A DNA stretch of 5,463 nucleotides, from NCBI GenBank assembly GCA_046155605.1, contig JBJXFQ010000085.1, positions 1 through 5,463 of the forward strand. Direction: 5' to 3'. This DNA is from JAEUIZ01 sp046155605 (GTDB taxonomy: Bacteria; Planctomycetota; Phycisphaerae; Phycisphaerales; UBA1924). The translations under genes were made by a program, and so were the position numbers. Below, in pieces: positions 1 through 5,410 of the stretch. Below the pieces are notes generated by a model, which was given only the letters and a program-made list of their open reading frames with translations, had not been told where the DNA came from and searched no databases. The first letter of the stretch is position 1. Each line of letters begins with the position of its first letter.

Positions 1-116
1 CCTGCCGGACCTGCGAGACCCTCTGGAACCGCATCCAATCGGTCATCGACACCGTCACCGCCTCCGACGCCCAGCACTGCTTCTCGCATTGTGGCTACAC
101 GCTACGAAAGAACTGA
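1..116 (+). CDS. IS630-family transposase, C-terminal end (partial)
   Basis: The first complete codon is at position 3 and the frame runs 37 codons to TGA at 114-116; the rest lies outside the window. The visible peptide contains LWNRIQSVIDTVTASDAQ followed by CFSHCGY. This matches the usual end of IS630-type (Tc1/mariner-like DDE) transposases, where a helix is followed by a short x-F-x-HCGY motif a few residues before the stop. The catalytic DDE residues are upstream and cannot be seen. The gene converges on the LEPR-XLL gene and overlaps its last codons by 15 bases. The family call rests on the tail motif only, but that motif is distinctive and the position of the frame, ending at a gene disruption, fits a transposase. 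Confidence 0.75.
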   Translation, partial: CRTCETLWNRIQSVIDTVTASDAQHCFSHCGYTLRKN

Positions 117-126
117 GGTTGCTCTA
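1..126 (+). mobile_element. Right-hand end of an IS630-type insertion sequence (partial)
   Basis: This is the terminal part of an insertion sequence, inferred from the transposase tail. IS630 elements insert at TA dinucleotides and usually end within a few tens of bases of the transposase stop. The first TA after the stop is at 125-126, so the junction is placed there provisionally. The other end and the matching inverted repeat are outside the window, so the exact boundary is not proven. On the minus strand the LEPR-XLL frame reads from this junction through seven codons of element DNA before a TAG. Confidence 0.5.
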
Positions 127-995
127 GCGTTTCCAGAGAGCCCGCCTGAGTTGATGTTGAACTGCCCCGCGTTCTTGGCCTTGATCGTCGTATTGTTGAC
201 GATCCGCAGTTGTTGGACGGTGAACGAACCGCTCGAGTCAACCGAGATCAAACCCAGATTTCGCAGCGTCTGGTTGTTGGTCACCGAGCCGGTGATGATC
301 GCCTGCGAGCCGCGCAGCGTGACCCCGGCCTGGAGCGTGACCTCCGCCATGTCGCCCGTGAACGTGATCGTGCGCGTCCCGAGGACGGCTGGGTCGCTGA
401 AGATCGTCCCGGTCGAGGTGGTTGTGATGGACTGCGTTCCCGCCAGCGTAAGACGCGCCGAACCGCGCATGCTGATCGTCCCGTTGAGCGTCAGGCCGTT
501 CTGGACCGTGATCACGCCGTTGGTCGAGCCGATCGAAAGCGTGCCGGTCAACGAGACGCCGTCGAGTTTGTTATTGGCGTTAGAGTTCGCCGCGAGCGTC
601 CCCGCTGCGACGTTCCACTGCCCGCCCAGCAGCCCCCCGCCCTGGAGGTTGAGCGTCACCGCCGTCACGGTCGCGACCGCGGCCACCGCTAGCGTCCCCG
701 TGGTGAGATTCAGGTTCTCCCTGAGCACGAGGCTGTTGATGGAGGTCGTGCCCGTCGCGTTCATCACGATCGTGTGATTCGCGCCGATGTCGATCACGAC
801 ATCGTCGCTCGGTCCGGGGAGTACGTCCCCGACCCAGTTGGCGGCACCGTGCCAATCAGTCCCGGTGCCGGCGGGGCCACCGTCCCAGGCGATGGTGGCG
901 AGCAAGGCGCGGGGTTCGAGAGCCTCGACGATTAGGCCGATCGGGACTGGCATCCGGCGGTGGTCAATCGCAACGCCAACTGGGGGGGGCTGCAC
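102..995 (-). CDS. LEPR-XLL domain protein, probably truncated at its C-terminus
   Basis: This is an exported or cell-surface type protein of planctomycetes; its molecular role is unknown. Residues 26-33 are LEPRALLA, the LEPR-XLL N-terminal motif. It is followed by a conserved-looking WDGG...DWHGAANWVGDVLPGPSDD stretch (about 37-65). From residue 70 onward the sequence is rich in T, G, N, S, V and L with recurrent TLxLxG/GTLSIG-like strands, as in beta-helix or autotransporter-like passengers. Proteins with this motif are often far longer than 297 residues. The frame stops at TAG 104-102, and residues 291-297 lie beyond the proposed IS630 junction, so the natural C-terminus is probably missing. 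The contiguous frame begins at GTG 995, which has no usable ribosome site. The better start is ATG 1005, which is out of frame by one base because of a C8 run at 989-982. Family assignment is firm; whether the gene is expressed is doubtful. Confidence 0.8.
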   Translation of the reverse strand: MQPPPVGVAIDHRRMPVPIGLIVEALEPRALLATIAWDGGPAGTGTDWHGAANWVGDVLPGPSDDVVIDIGANHTIVMNATGTTSINSLVLRENLNLTTGTLAVAAVATVTAVTLNLQGGGLLGGQWNVAAGTLAANSNANNKLDGVSLTGTLSIGSTNGVITVQNGLTLNGTISMRGSARLTLAGTQSITTTSTGTIFSDPAVLGTRTITFTGDMAEVTLQAGVTLRGSQAIITGSVTNNQTLRNLGLISVDSSGSFTVQQLRIVNNTTIKAKNAGQFNINSGGLSGNARATSVLS

Positions 996-1002
996 GCAGC
1001 TT

Positions 1003-1020
1003 CATGGCTTGACACTCCTC
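1003..1020 (-). promoter_or_regulatory. Ribosome binding site and ATG, out of frame with LEPR-XLL gene
   Basis: On the minus strand GAGGAG (1020-1015) stands 9 bases before ATG (1005-1003), good translation-start geometry. Reading from this ATG gives only 13 codons (MKLRAAPPSWRCD) before TGA at 966-964. If the eight-C run at 989-982 had seven C, the same ATG would read straight into the LEPR-XLL frame. This suggests that this is the true start and that the C run has shifted the frame, either in the organism or by a sequencing error. Confidence 0.6.
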
Positions 1021-1041
1021 TGCACGAAACTTAGGCGCCCG

Positions 1042-1071
1042 CAGCAATCGCTACGCCAGCAATTGCTACGC
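1042..1071 (-). repeat. 15-bp tandem duplication upstream of LEPR-XLL gene
   Basis: Two adjacent 15-base units, 1042-1056 and 1057-1071, are identical except for one base (C1049 versus T1064). On the plus strand the unit is CAGCAATYGCTACGC. The second unit contains the perfect palindrome AGCAATTGCT (1058-1067), which is imperfect in the first. The pair lies 22 to 51 bases upstream of the GAGGAG site, in the leader or promoter region. It could be a double operator or a simple slippage duplication; there is no further evidence for either. Confidence 0.6.
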
Positions 1072-1411
1072 GCGGCTCGGCGGATTGTACAGGACTCTTG
1101 ACCCGCGCCGATCCTAACATTTCCCATTCGAATCTCCGCCCGAGACCGTCGCGGGTGCCGGATGGTGAGTGTACAGCATGATCGCCCTGGTTTGAGCCGA
1201 ACGTCCCCAGCTGGCTGGTGGGCGGCGGCAGTAGCGCAGTCTCGCTACCCGTCATACGGAATTAAGTGGAGTGAGACCGACGGAACGTTATACAACTCGG
1301 CAGGCGCGAAGTTGCGAGGCGGGACCGGTTGATCATGGTTGGATCGCGGGGTTCCGAGGGCTTCTTCTCCCCTCGAATCATGCAAGCAGGTAGTTCCAAG
1401 GGCTGATGTTG
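1072..1411. other. Intergenic stretch with no supported gene
   Basis: No frame here has a recognisable product. The short frames that cross it (for example 1255-1031 on the minus strand, 74 codons) have no family resemblance and no good ribosome site. A perfect hairpin GTAGCG-N6-CGCTAC lies at 1231-1248, but no T run follows on either strand, so it is not a convincing terminator. TACAAT on the minus strand at 1090-1085 resembles a -10 box for the LEPR-XLL gene but lacks a good -35 partner. The stretch presumably held the LEPR-XLL promoter before the IS5 element landed beside it. Confidence 0.5.
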
Positions 1412-1428
1412 ACTTGCTCTGTCCAGAA
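1412..1428 (+). repeat. Left terminal inverted repeat of IS5-like element
   Basis: The sequence ACTTGCTCTGTCCAGAA matches the reverse complement of 2404-2388 at 16 of 17 positions; the mismatch is at 1426. Similarity fades inward after this. Outward, the flanks (…GATGTTG here, …GAATGGA on the other side) do not match base for base. Confidence 0.8.
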
Positions 1429-1451
1429 CAGTGTCGGTCCGCATGAGCACC

Positions 1452-1853
1452 CTACACCTTGACGGCGTAGGCGGCAACCTTGAGGGCGGCTTCGGAGAAG
1501 AGGGTGTTCTCCTTGCGGCTTCGGAGCGTGTCGCCGCTGATGCGCTTCACGGCGCTGTTGACGCTCTCGCACATCCAGCGCTCGCCGCACTCGATCACCG
1601 GGGCCTGGAACGCGTGGCGGTAGAACCCCCCGACATGTCCGTCGTCGCTCTTGACCACCGTCGGCGCGTAGCTCCGCACGCACCAGCCCTCCCAGTTGGC
1701 CCGGTGCCAGGCCTCGCTGTCGAACGCCCCATCGCCCCAGAGCCAGCCCGGCCTGCCGATCGCCCTCATCTTGTCGCGAGCGCCCAGGCCTGTTTCATGC
1801 CGTGGCTGGGTCCCCAGTCCACCACGAGCGCGCACGGGCACACCGCCGCGCAC
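1452..1853 (-). pseudogene. IS5-like transposase, C-terminal part (frameshifted gene)
   Basis: The open frame begins at ATG 1853, but its first 25 codons overlap the N-terminal part in the wrong frame and are probably not real. Homologous sequence begins with RDKMRA at about 1778. From there it carries LWGDGAFDSEAW (second catalytic aspartate, D41 or D45 of this frame), SYAPTVVKSDDG, GGFYRHAF and CESVNSAVKR with the catalytic glutamate E96, ending in KVAAYAVKV. Joined to the upstream part it gives a complete transposase of about 299 residues with D, D and E present. No A-rich slippery heptamer of the kind used by insertion sequences for programmed -1 frameshifting is seen at the junction, so decay by a single-base deletion is preferred. 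Confidence 0.7.
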
Positions 1854-2338
1854 AGCACGCCAATCATCGGCTTCACGAACTTCGTGCGTTTCCGCCCCGC
1901 GCGACTCACGAAGTGGGCCGAGGCGCTGGTCGTCTCCATCCCGGTCCCGTCGGCGGCCGCGTTCTGCGGGCGCGACCTGAGCAGCGCCCGCCCGATGCTG
2001 GCCAGCACGCCGTCAATCAGCGCCAGGATCTCGGGACGGTCGGCGAAGGTCTGCAGCGTGGTGAACCGCGGCACCTCCGCCAGCCCCAGCGCCTCGCGCA
2101 CGGAGGGCATGAGCCGCAGCAGCTCCTCGCACCTGCGGTAGGTGCATCCCAGGTGGGCCTTGAGGATCAGGCACGCGAACAGCTGCGGCTGCGTGAACTT
2201 CCGCGGGCTCTTTGTGTGCGAGTAATCGGCGAGGTGCCGACGGCCCAGCCGCACTGCCAGGCTCGCGATCCGCACGATCTCCAGGTCGCCCGCCTCGCCA
2301 ATCGGCTGCCCGAACAGCCCGCGTCGCTTCGTTGCCAT
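1766..2338 (-). CDS. IS5-like transposase, N-terminal part (frameshifted gene)
   Basis: This is the first 190 codons of a DDE transposase. A basic N-terminus is followed by a helical target/end-binding region (about 45-105) with FTQPQLFACLILKAHLG and RRCEELLRLMPSVREALGL, then FTTLQTFADRP, typical of this planctomycete IS5-like group. Residues 130-138 (DGTGMETTS) hold the first catalytic aspartate, D130; LVVDWGPSHG follows at 171-180. The frame then stops four codons after L187. The expected continuation, RDKMRAIGRPG, is present in the -1 frame from 1778 and leads to the rest of the protein. One missing C after CTC 1780-1778 explains the break exactly. ATG 2338 lacks a strong ribosome site, as is common in insertion sequences. 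Confidence 0.8.
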   Translation of the reverse strand: MATKRRGLFGQPIGEAGDLEIVRIASLAVRLGRRHLADYSHTKSPRKFTQPQLFACLILKAHLGCTYRRCEELLRLMPSVREALGLAEVPRFTTLQTFADRPEILALIDGVLASIGRALLRSRPQNAAADGTGMETTSASAHFVSRAGRKRTKFVKPMIGVLCAAVCPCALVVDWGPSHGMKQAWALATR

Positions 2339-2387
2339 GCCGGACTGTTCGCACGGAACTCACCCGCGGTTTATTGGAAATCCCATC

Positions 2388-2404
2388 TTTTGGACAGAGC
2401 AAGT
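2388..2404 (-). repeat. Right terminal inverted repeat of IS5-like element
   Basis: Read inward on the minus strand it is ACTTGCTCTGTCCAAAA, pairing with the left repeat at 16 of 17 positions. It lies 50 bases upstream of the transposase ATG and so sits in the transposase promoter region. Confidence 0.8.
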
Positions 2405-2409
2405 TCCAT

Positions 2410-2946
2410 TCATCGAGGAGCAGATGCCGATCGAAAAGGATGCGCGGATACCCGAACGGCGGGACGATTGCGCGATTCGGGACCGGGCGTGCCCACGGGT
2501 ATCGGTTGGCCCACCAGTTCAGTCCGGCTCTTTGGCGGCGTGTGCCCACCACAAAGGCGTACCAAAATCTCCCATGCGGCCCGCTGCTCGTCCCAGTCCT
2601 CCAGTACCACAATGGGCCGCAGGTCGCGCTCGGTGATGGGGTCCCGGCCGGTCTGCGGCGCGGTCAGAAAGAGCACGGCCTCGAGGATGTCGGGCGCGAG
2701 GTTCGTCAGTCCCATGACCTGTGCCATCCGGGCCCGCGTCACACCGCCCAGGCGGGCCGCCTCGGCGTGGTCACGGATCCGGCCCTCGCGGACCAGGTTC
2801 TCGATGCGGAGTGCGAGCGCCGCCAGCCGCGCCACCCGGGGCACGCGCGAGGGGGGTGGGGGAGGCGTCGGCTCGGCGCCCGTCCGCAGCTCCAGCCGTC
2901 CCCCGGCCCCACGCTTGATCCGCACCGCGATCTCGACCGTGGTCAT
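2410..2946 (-). CDS. Small helix-turn-helix protein of the recombinase operon, altered C-terminus
   Basis: This is the last gene of the recombinase operon. Its ATG (2946-2944) overlaps the recombinase stop in an ATGA, so translation is probably coupled. After a proline run (about 27-33) comes a basic helical segment (35-56). It is followed by a helix-turn-helix of the ParB/KorB kind at about 57-92: DHAEAARLGGVTRARMAQVMGL, then a helix reading APDILEAVL. Residues 100-125 hold DPITERDLRPI and a DWDEQRAAW motif. A DNA-binding regulatory or accessory role for the recombinase is inferred. From residue 126 to 178 (2571-2413) the third-position GC preference vanishes and the peptide becomes a proline- and arginine-rich tail with no recognised motif. 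This suggests read-through into non-coding DNA or a frameshift. The stop lies 5 bases from the IS5 repeat, so the true 3' end may have been lost. Confidence 0.7.
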   Translation of the reverse strand: MTTVEIAVRIKRGAGGRLELRTGAEPTPPPPPSRVPRVARLAALALRIENLVREGRIRDHAEAARLGGVTRARMAQVMGLTNLAPDILEAVLFLTAPQTGRDPITERDLRPIVVLEDWDEQRAAWEILVRLCGGHTPPKSRTELVGQPIPVGTPGPESRNRPAVRVSAHPFRSASAPR

Positions 2947-4253
2947 CCCCCCTCCTTCTGACTATTCCACCCATCGCGGAACGCGATGCGGAGCGCGCCA
3001 CGCGACCCGTCGTACTCGACGCGCTCGACCACCAGCCGCACCGCGCGGGCCCGCTCCGCCGCCACCATCGACTCCCACACCCCGGTCCAGTCCGCCAGCG
3101 CATCGGCCACCTCCGGCATGCTCGTCGTCGCGCTCTCCCCCCGCGCCGCCGCGAGCACGCGCGAACGCAGGTCCGCATCGACCGCCGCCTCCTTCACACG
3201 CTCGACCACCAGCGCCTCGACCTGGTTGGCCGGTAGCGACCGCGACGGGCAGGCGTCCCGTCCGTGCTTCTGCGCCCCCTGGCACGTGTAGTAGCGATAA
3301 AGCCGCTTCGCCTTGACGGAGTAGGTGTGCCCCATGGCGCGTTGGCACGGCCCGCACACCAGGAGGCCCTTGAGGAGCGCTCCGTGCGCGTTGCGCACGT
3401 GCATGCCGCCCGTCGCGCCGTTGGAGCGCAGCAGGTGCTGGACCTCGTCGAAGGTCGCGCGCTCGATGATCGCCGTGTGTTCGCCGGGGAAGAGGTCCTC
3501 CTTGTGCCGCACCATACCGGCATAGAGAACGTTGGTCAGGAGCGCCCGCATCGTGCACTTGTTGAGCCATTGCCCGCCGATGGCGTTGCCGGCCTTGGTC
3601 GTCCAGCGCTTGGTTGTCCACCCCCGCTCGTGCGCCACGCTCGCGGTCTGGAGCAGCGACCGGGTCTTGAGATACGTCTCGTAGAGCGCCCGCACGCGCA
3701 CCGCCTCGTCCTCATTCACCACCAGCCGTCCGGCTTTGAAGTCGAGGTCGTAGCCCAGCACCGGCCGCCCGCCCATCCACATCCCGCGCTTCCGCGAGGC
3801 CCTGATCTTGTCCCTCGTCCGCTCGCTCACGAGCTCCCGCTCGTACTGCGCGAACGAGGTCAGGATGTGCATCGTCAGCCGGCCCATGCTCTGCGAGGTG
3901 TCGAACGATTGCGTGATCGAGCAAAAGCTCACACCGAGCCGCTGGAACGTCTCCATCATCCGCGCGAAGTCGAGCAGCGAGCGGCTCAAACGGTCGAGCT
4001 TGTAGACGACCACGCAGTCGATCTTCTTGGCCTCGATGTCGGCCATGAGACGCCGGAGCGCGGGCCGCTCCATGTTCCCGCCGCTGAAGCCGCCGTCGTC
4101 GTAGCGGTCGGGCAGACACACCCACCCCTCGGCCTTGTGGCTAGCGACACACGCCTCGCCCGCGTCGCGCTGCGCGTCCAGGCTGTTGAAGGCCTGGTCG
4201 AGCCCCTCCTCGCTCGACTTCCTCGTATAGATCGCGCATCGCACCGGTTTCAT
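2943..4253 (-). CDS. Large serine recombinase (site-specific integrase/resolvase type)
   Basis: The 436-residue protein would cut and rejoin DNA through a phosphoserine link at specific sites. The resolvase catalytic domain spans about 3-155: IYTRKSS places the nucleophile at S13, and KLDRLSR (85-91) and the ERELVSERTRDKI helix (138-150) supply the expected arginines. A recombinase domain follows (about 165-280, including GYDLDF, NVLYAGMVRH and FDEVQHLL). A zinc ribbon has C300, C303, C324 and C335. The C-terminal part is short, with VRLVVERVEYDG near the end, and lacks the long coiled coil found in many phage integrases of 500 or more residues; this still looks like a natural end. ATG 4253 overlaps the DUF2924 stop as ATGA, and the gene's own stop overlaps the next ATG the same way. 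All key residues appear intact. It probably moves an integrative element, but the attachment sites are not identified. Confidence 0.93.
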   Translation of the reverse strand: MKPVRCAIYTRKSSEEGLDQAFNSLDAQRDAGEACVASHKAEGWVCLPDRYDDGGFSGGNMERPALRRLMADIEAKKIDCVVVYKLDRLSRSLLDFARMMETFQRLGVSFCSITQSFDTSQSMGRLTMHILTSFAQYERELVSERTRDKIRASRKRGMWMGGRPVLGYDLDFKAGRLVVNEDEAVRVRALYETYLKTRSLLQTASVAHERGWTTKRWTTKAGNAIGGQWLNKCTMRALLTNVLYAGMVRHKEDLFPGEHTAIIERATFDEVQHLLRSNGATGGMHVRNAHGALLKGLLVCGPCQRAMGHTYSVKAKRLYRYYTCQGAQKHGRDACPSRSLPANQVEALVVERVKEAAVDADLRSRVLAAARGESATTSMPEVADALADWTGVWESMVAAERARAVRLVVERVEYDGSRGALRIAFRDGWNSQKEGG

Positions 4254-4729
4254 GACGACGCCCTCAGCCCGAAGAAGTGGAGCCCGTTCCAGTGCGAGCC
4301 GGTAACCGCCCGCGCCACCGCCGTGAGCGAGCCGTGGACCACGCCCTCGTGCTCGAACCCGTCGGCCCGCACATGGACCAGCACGCTCCGCCCCTTGTAC
4401 GCCCGCCGCAGCACCGTTCCGGGCGCGGGCATCGCCGCGGTGCTGCGCGTCGATTCCGTCGCGATCGGCACCACCGCGCTTGATCCGCTCGCCCAGCCCC
4501 TGGGCGGCCGCACCCGCAAGTCCGCCTCGTTGGCCAGCTCTTCGGCACGCTTGGTCGCCCGCTCACTCAGCCCACCCTCGGCCAGCGCCTGCGTCCGCCA
4601 CGCGATGCGGCGGACCAGGAACCGCTTGTTGAACGACCGCGCTGGCTCCCCGAACGCCTCGGCGTAGCGGGCCCGCAGTTCCGGCGTCGTCATCCGCTCC
4701 AGATCCATCAGCAGCCGCTCAACGTCCAT
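4250..4729 (-). CDS. DUF2924 domain protein
   Basis: This 159-residue protein has no established function but is recurrently found beside serine recombinases. The N-terminal part (about 1-75) is helical with TTPELRARYAEAFGEPARS, KRFLVRRIAWRTQALAEG and LSERATKRAEELA, matching the DUF2924 signature. A linker of about 30 residues follows. The C-terminal part (about 102-156) reads PGTVLRRAYKGRSVLVHV, FEHEGVVHGSLTAVARAVTG and NGLHFFGL. That end resembles small SLxxxAxxxTG…NGxxFF domains of the RAMA/DUF4357 type, suggesting DNA contact; this is inference. ATG 4729 has GAGGTG 5 bases upstream. It overlaps the small upstream gene by 11 bases and its TGA overlaps the recombinase ATG, so the products are probably made together. 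Confidence 0.88.
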   Translation of the reverse strand: MDVERLLMDLERMTTPELRARYAEAFGEPARSFNKRFLVRRIAWRTQALAEGGLSERATKRAEELANEADLRVRPPRGWASGSSAVVPIATESTRSTAAMPAPGTVLRRAYKGRSVLVHVRADGFEHEGVVHGSLTAVARAVTGSHWNGLHFFGLRASS

Positions 4730-4943
4730 CGCGCACCTCGCTCTCGGGCGTTAACCCGTGGGCTCCATCAAGGCGAGGGACGCCGCCCCCGTCAAGGCGA
4801 GCGGGCGGCAAGTCCGCCGACAATCCGCATGCTGGTGTGTGGGTGCCGCGGAGCCGCGTGAACCCCGTGGCGAGCAGCGCCGCCAGCTCGCGGCGGCGGT
4901 CCTCAATGCTCATGGTGGATGGGTCGGTGATCGAGACGCGCAC
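4719..4943 (-). CDS. Small protein leading the recombinase operon
   Basis: This is a 74-residue protein of unknown function. The core is SIEDRRRELAALLATGFTRLR (residues 12-32), an amphipathic basic helix like those in short proteins that precede DUF2924/recombinase pairs. The C-terminal half is proline- and glycine-rich and contains a repeated RLDG, encoded by a 10-base direct repeat (4768-4777 and 4792-4801). GTG 4943 is chosen because a perfect AGGAGG lies 7 bases upstream; the in-frame ATG at 4913 has no such site. The gene ends inside the start of DUF2924, which supports operon membership. It is probably real because of the ribosome site, the overlap and the arginine-rich helix motif. A role in binding DNA or the recombinase is only a guess. 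Confidence 0.65.
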   Translation of the reverse strand: MRVSITDPSTMSIEDRRRELAALLATGFTRLRGTHTPACGLSADLPPARLDGGGVPRLDGAHGLTPESEVRDGR

Positions 4944-4950
4944 GGCGAAG

Positions 4951-4956
4951 CCTCCT
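4951..4956 (-). promoter_or_regulatory. Perfect Shine-Dalgarno for the recombinase operon
   Basis: AGGAGG on the minus strand, 7 bases before GTG 4943. It is the strongest ribosome site seen for the operon and decides the GTG start over the downstream ATG. It marks the 5' end of the four-gene unit. Confidence 0.7.
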
Positions 4957-5023
4957 GGCCTCGCCGACGTGCGCTGCGCGCTCGGTCGGCCGATGGTCTG
5001 GTCATTGGGGCCGCGAACACGGC

Positions 5024-5037
5024 CCTCTATCCTCTAT
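5024..5037. repeat. 7-bp tandem repeat (CCTCTAT x2)
   Basis: CCTCTAT occurs twice in immediate succession, followed by CTA. It lies about 80 bases upstream of the recombinase operon start in a locally AT-richer patch. On the minus strand this gives TAGATAGAGGATAGAGG, which could contain -10-like hexamers, but no matching -35 box at normal spacing was found. Confidence 0.4.
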
Positions 5038-5164
5038 CTACGCCATCCGCGCGCCCTCGTCCCAAAACGGTTCGGATCGATTTTTGGCCACCGAACGCAA
5101 CCCCCCGTCAACCAGAACACAGCGTCAACCCGGAGAGTGGGCGGGTTTGAGAGCGTTGAGAGAG

Positions 5165-5208
5165 GTTTGGCGGCCTTTAGCCACCCACCGGCCGCAACCC
5201 TCCCAAAC
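5165..5208. repeat. Imperfect hairpin with 11-bp stem
   Basis: GTTTGGCGGCC (5165-5175) pairs with GGCCG (5190-5194) and CCAAAC (5203-5208). The loop is 14 bases and there is an 8-base bulge on the right arm. No T run follows on either strand, so a terminator is unlikely. It could be a structured leader or part of a recombination site. Confidence 0.4.
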
Positions 5209-5410
5209 TGGAGAGCGCGGCCTTGCGTGAGAGTGCGTTTGCGGCCCTAAATCAAGGCCAATTCCGCGAGCGCCGTTCGCTCTCTTGGCGGGGCATTCCG
5301 TCAACCACCGGAAGCCCGCCCTCCGCGCCGCAAAGCCAAACTCCCTATCCACAACAACCGCGAACCGTTTCTCTCTGGTGAATATGACCAATTGGCCTGA
5401 AATGGCCGGT

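Larger units (their letters stand above)
1412..2404 (-). mobile_element. IS5-like insertion sequence, about 993 bp
   Basis: The element is bounded by matching terminal inverted repeats that begin ACTTGCTCTGTCCA at each outer edge. It carries one minus-strand transposase region that fills nearly all of it, leaving about 40 bases at the left and 66 at the right. Size, layout and transposase motifs fit the IS5 family. The TTGCTC inside the right-hand repeat, followed 18 bases later by TCCAAT, could serve as a weak promoter for the transposase. No clear target-site duplication is visible next to the repeats, so the outermost bases may be off by a few positions, or one flank has been rearranged. 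The transposase is frameshifted, so this copy is probably not autonomous. On the right the element abuts the end of the recombinase operon, with only 5 bases between the repeat and the stop codon there. Confidence 0.8.

Noticed and set aside
91..777. 228-codon plus-strand open frame
   Set aside because: It mirrors the LEPR-XLL gene on the opposite strand and has no independent motif or ribosome site.
1042..1071. CRISPR-like repeat
   Set aside because: There are only two directly adjoining units without spacers and no cas gene nearby.
1231..1248. Hairpin GTAGCG-N6-CGCTAC as a terminator
   Set aside because: The stem is only 6 bp and no T run follows on either strand.
1031..1255. 74-codon minus-strand frame upstream of the LEPR-XLL gene
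   Set aside because: It covers the tandem repeat and probable promoter region, has no ribosome site and no resemblance to a known protein.
2013..2612. 199-codon minus-strand open frame spanning the IS5 end
   Set aside because: It runs through the inverted repeat into the transposase in the wrong frame. Its first part may reflect a frameshifted tail of the helix-turn-helix gene, which is reported as a finding, but as a gene it is not supported.
1802..3316. 504-codon plus-strand open frame
   Set aside because: It is antisense to the IS5-like transposase, the helix-turn-helix gene and the recombinase, with a low-complexity R/P/A/S-rich translation. It is a GC-rich shadow frame.
3264..4667. 467-codon plus-strand open frame
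   Set aside because: It is antisense to the recombinase and DUF2924, which both have clear family motifs. The translation shows no recognisable domain.
5125..5391. 88-codon minus-strand frame starting TTG
   Set aside because: There is no ribosome site, no recognised family, only modest third-position GC bias, and it covers repeats and hairpins that look non-coding.
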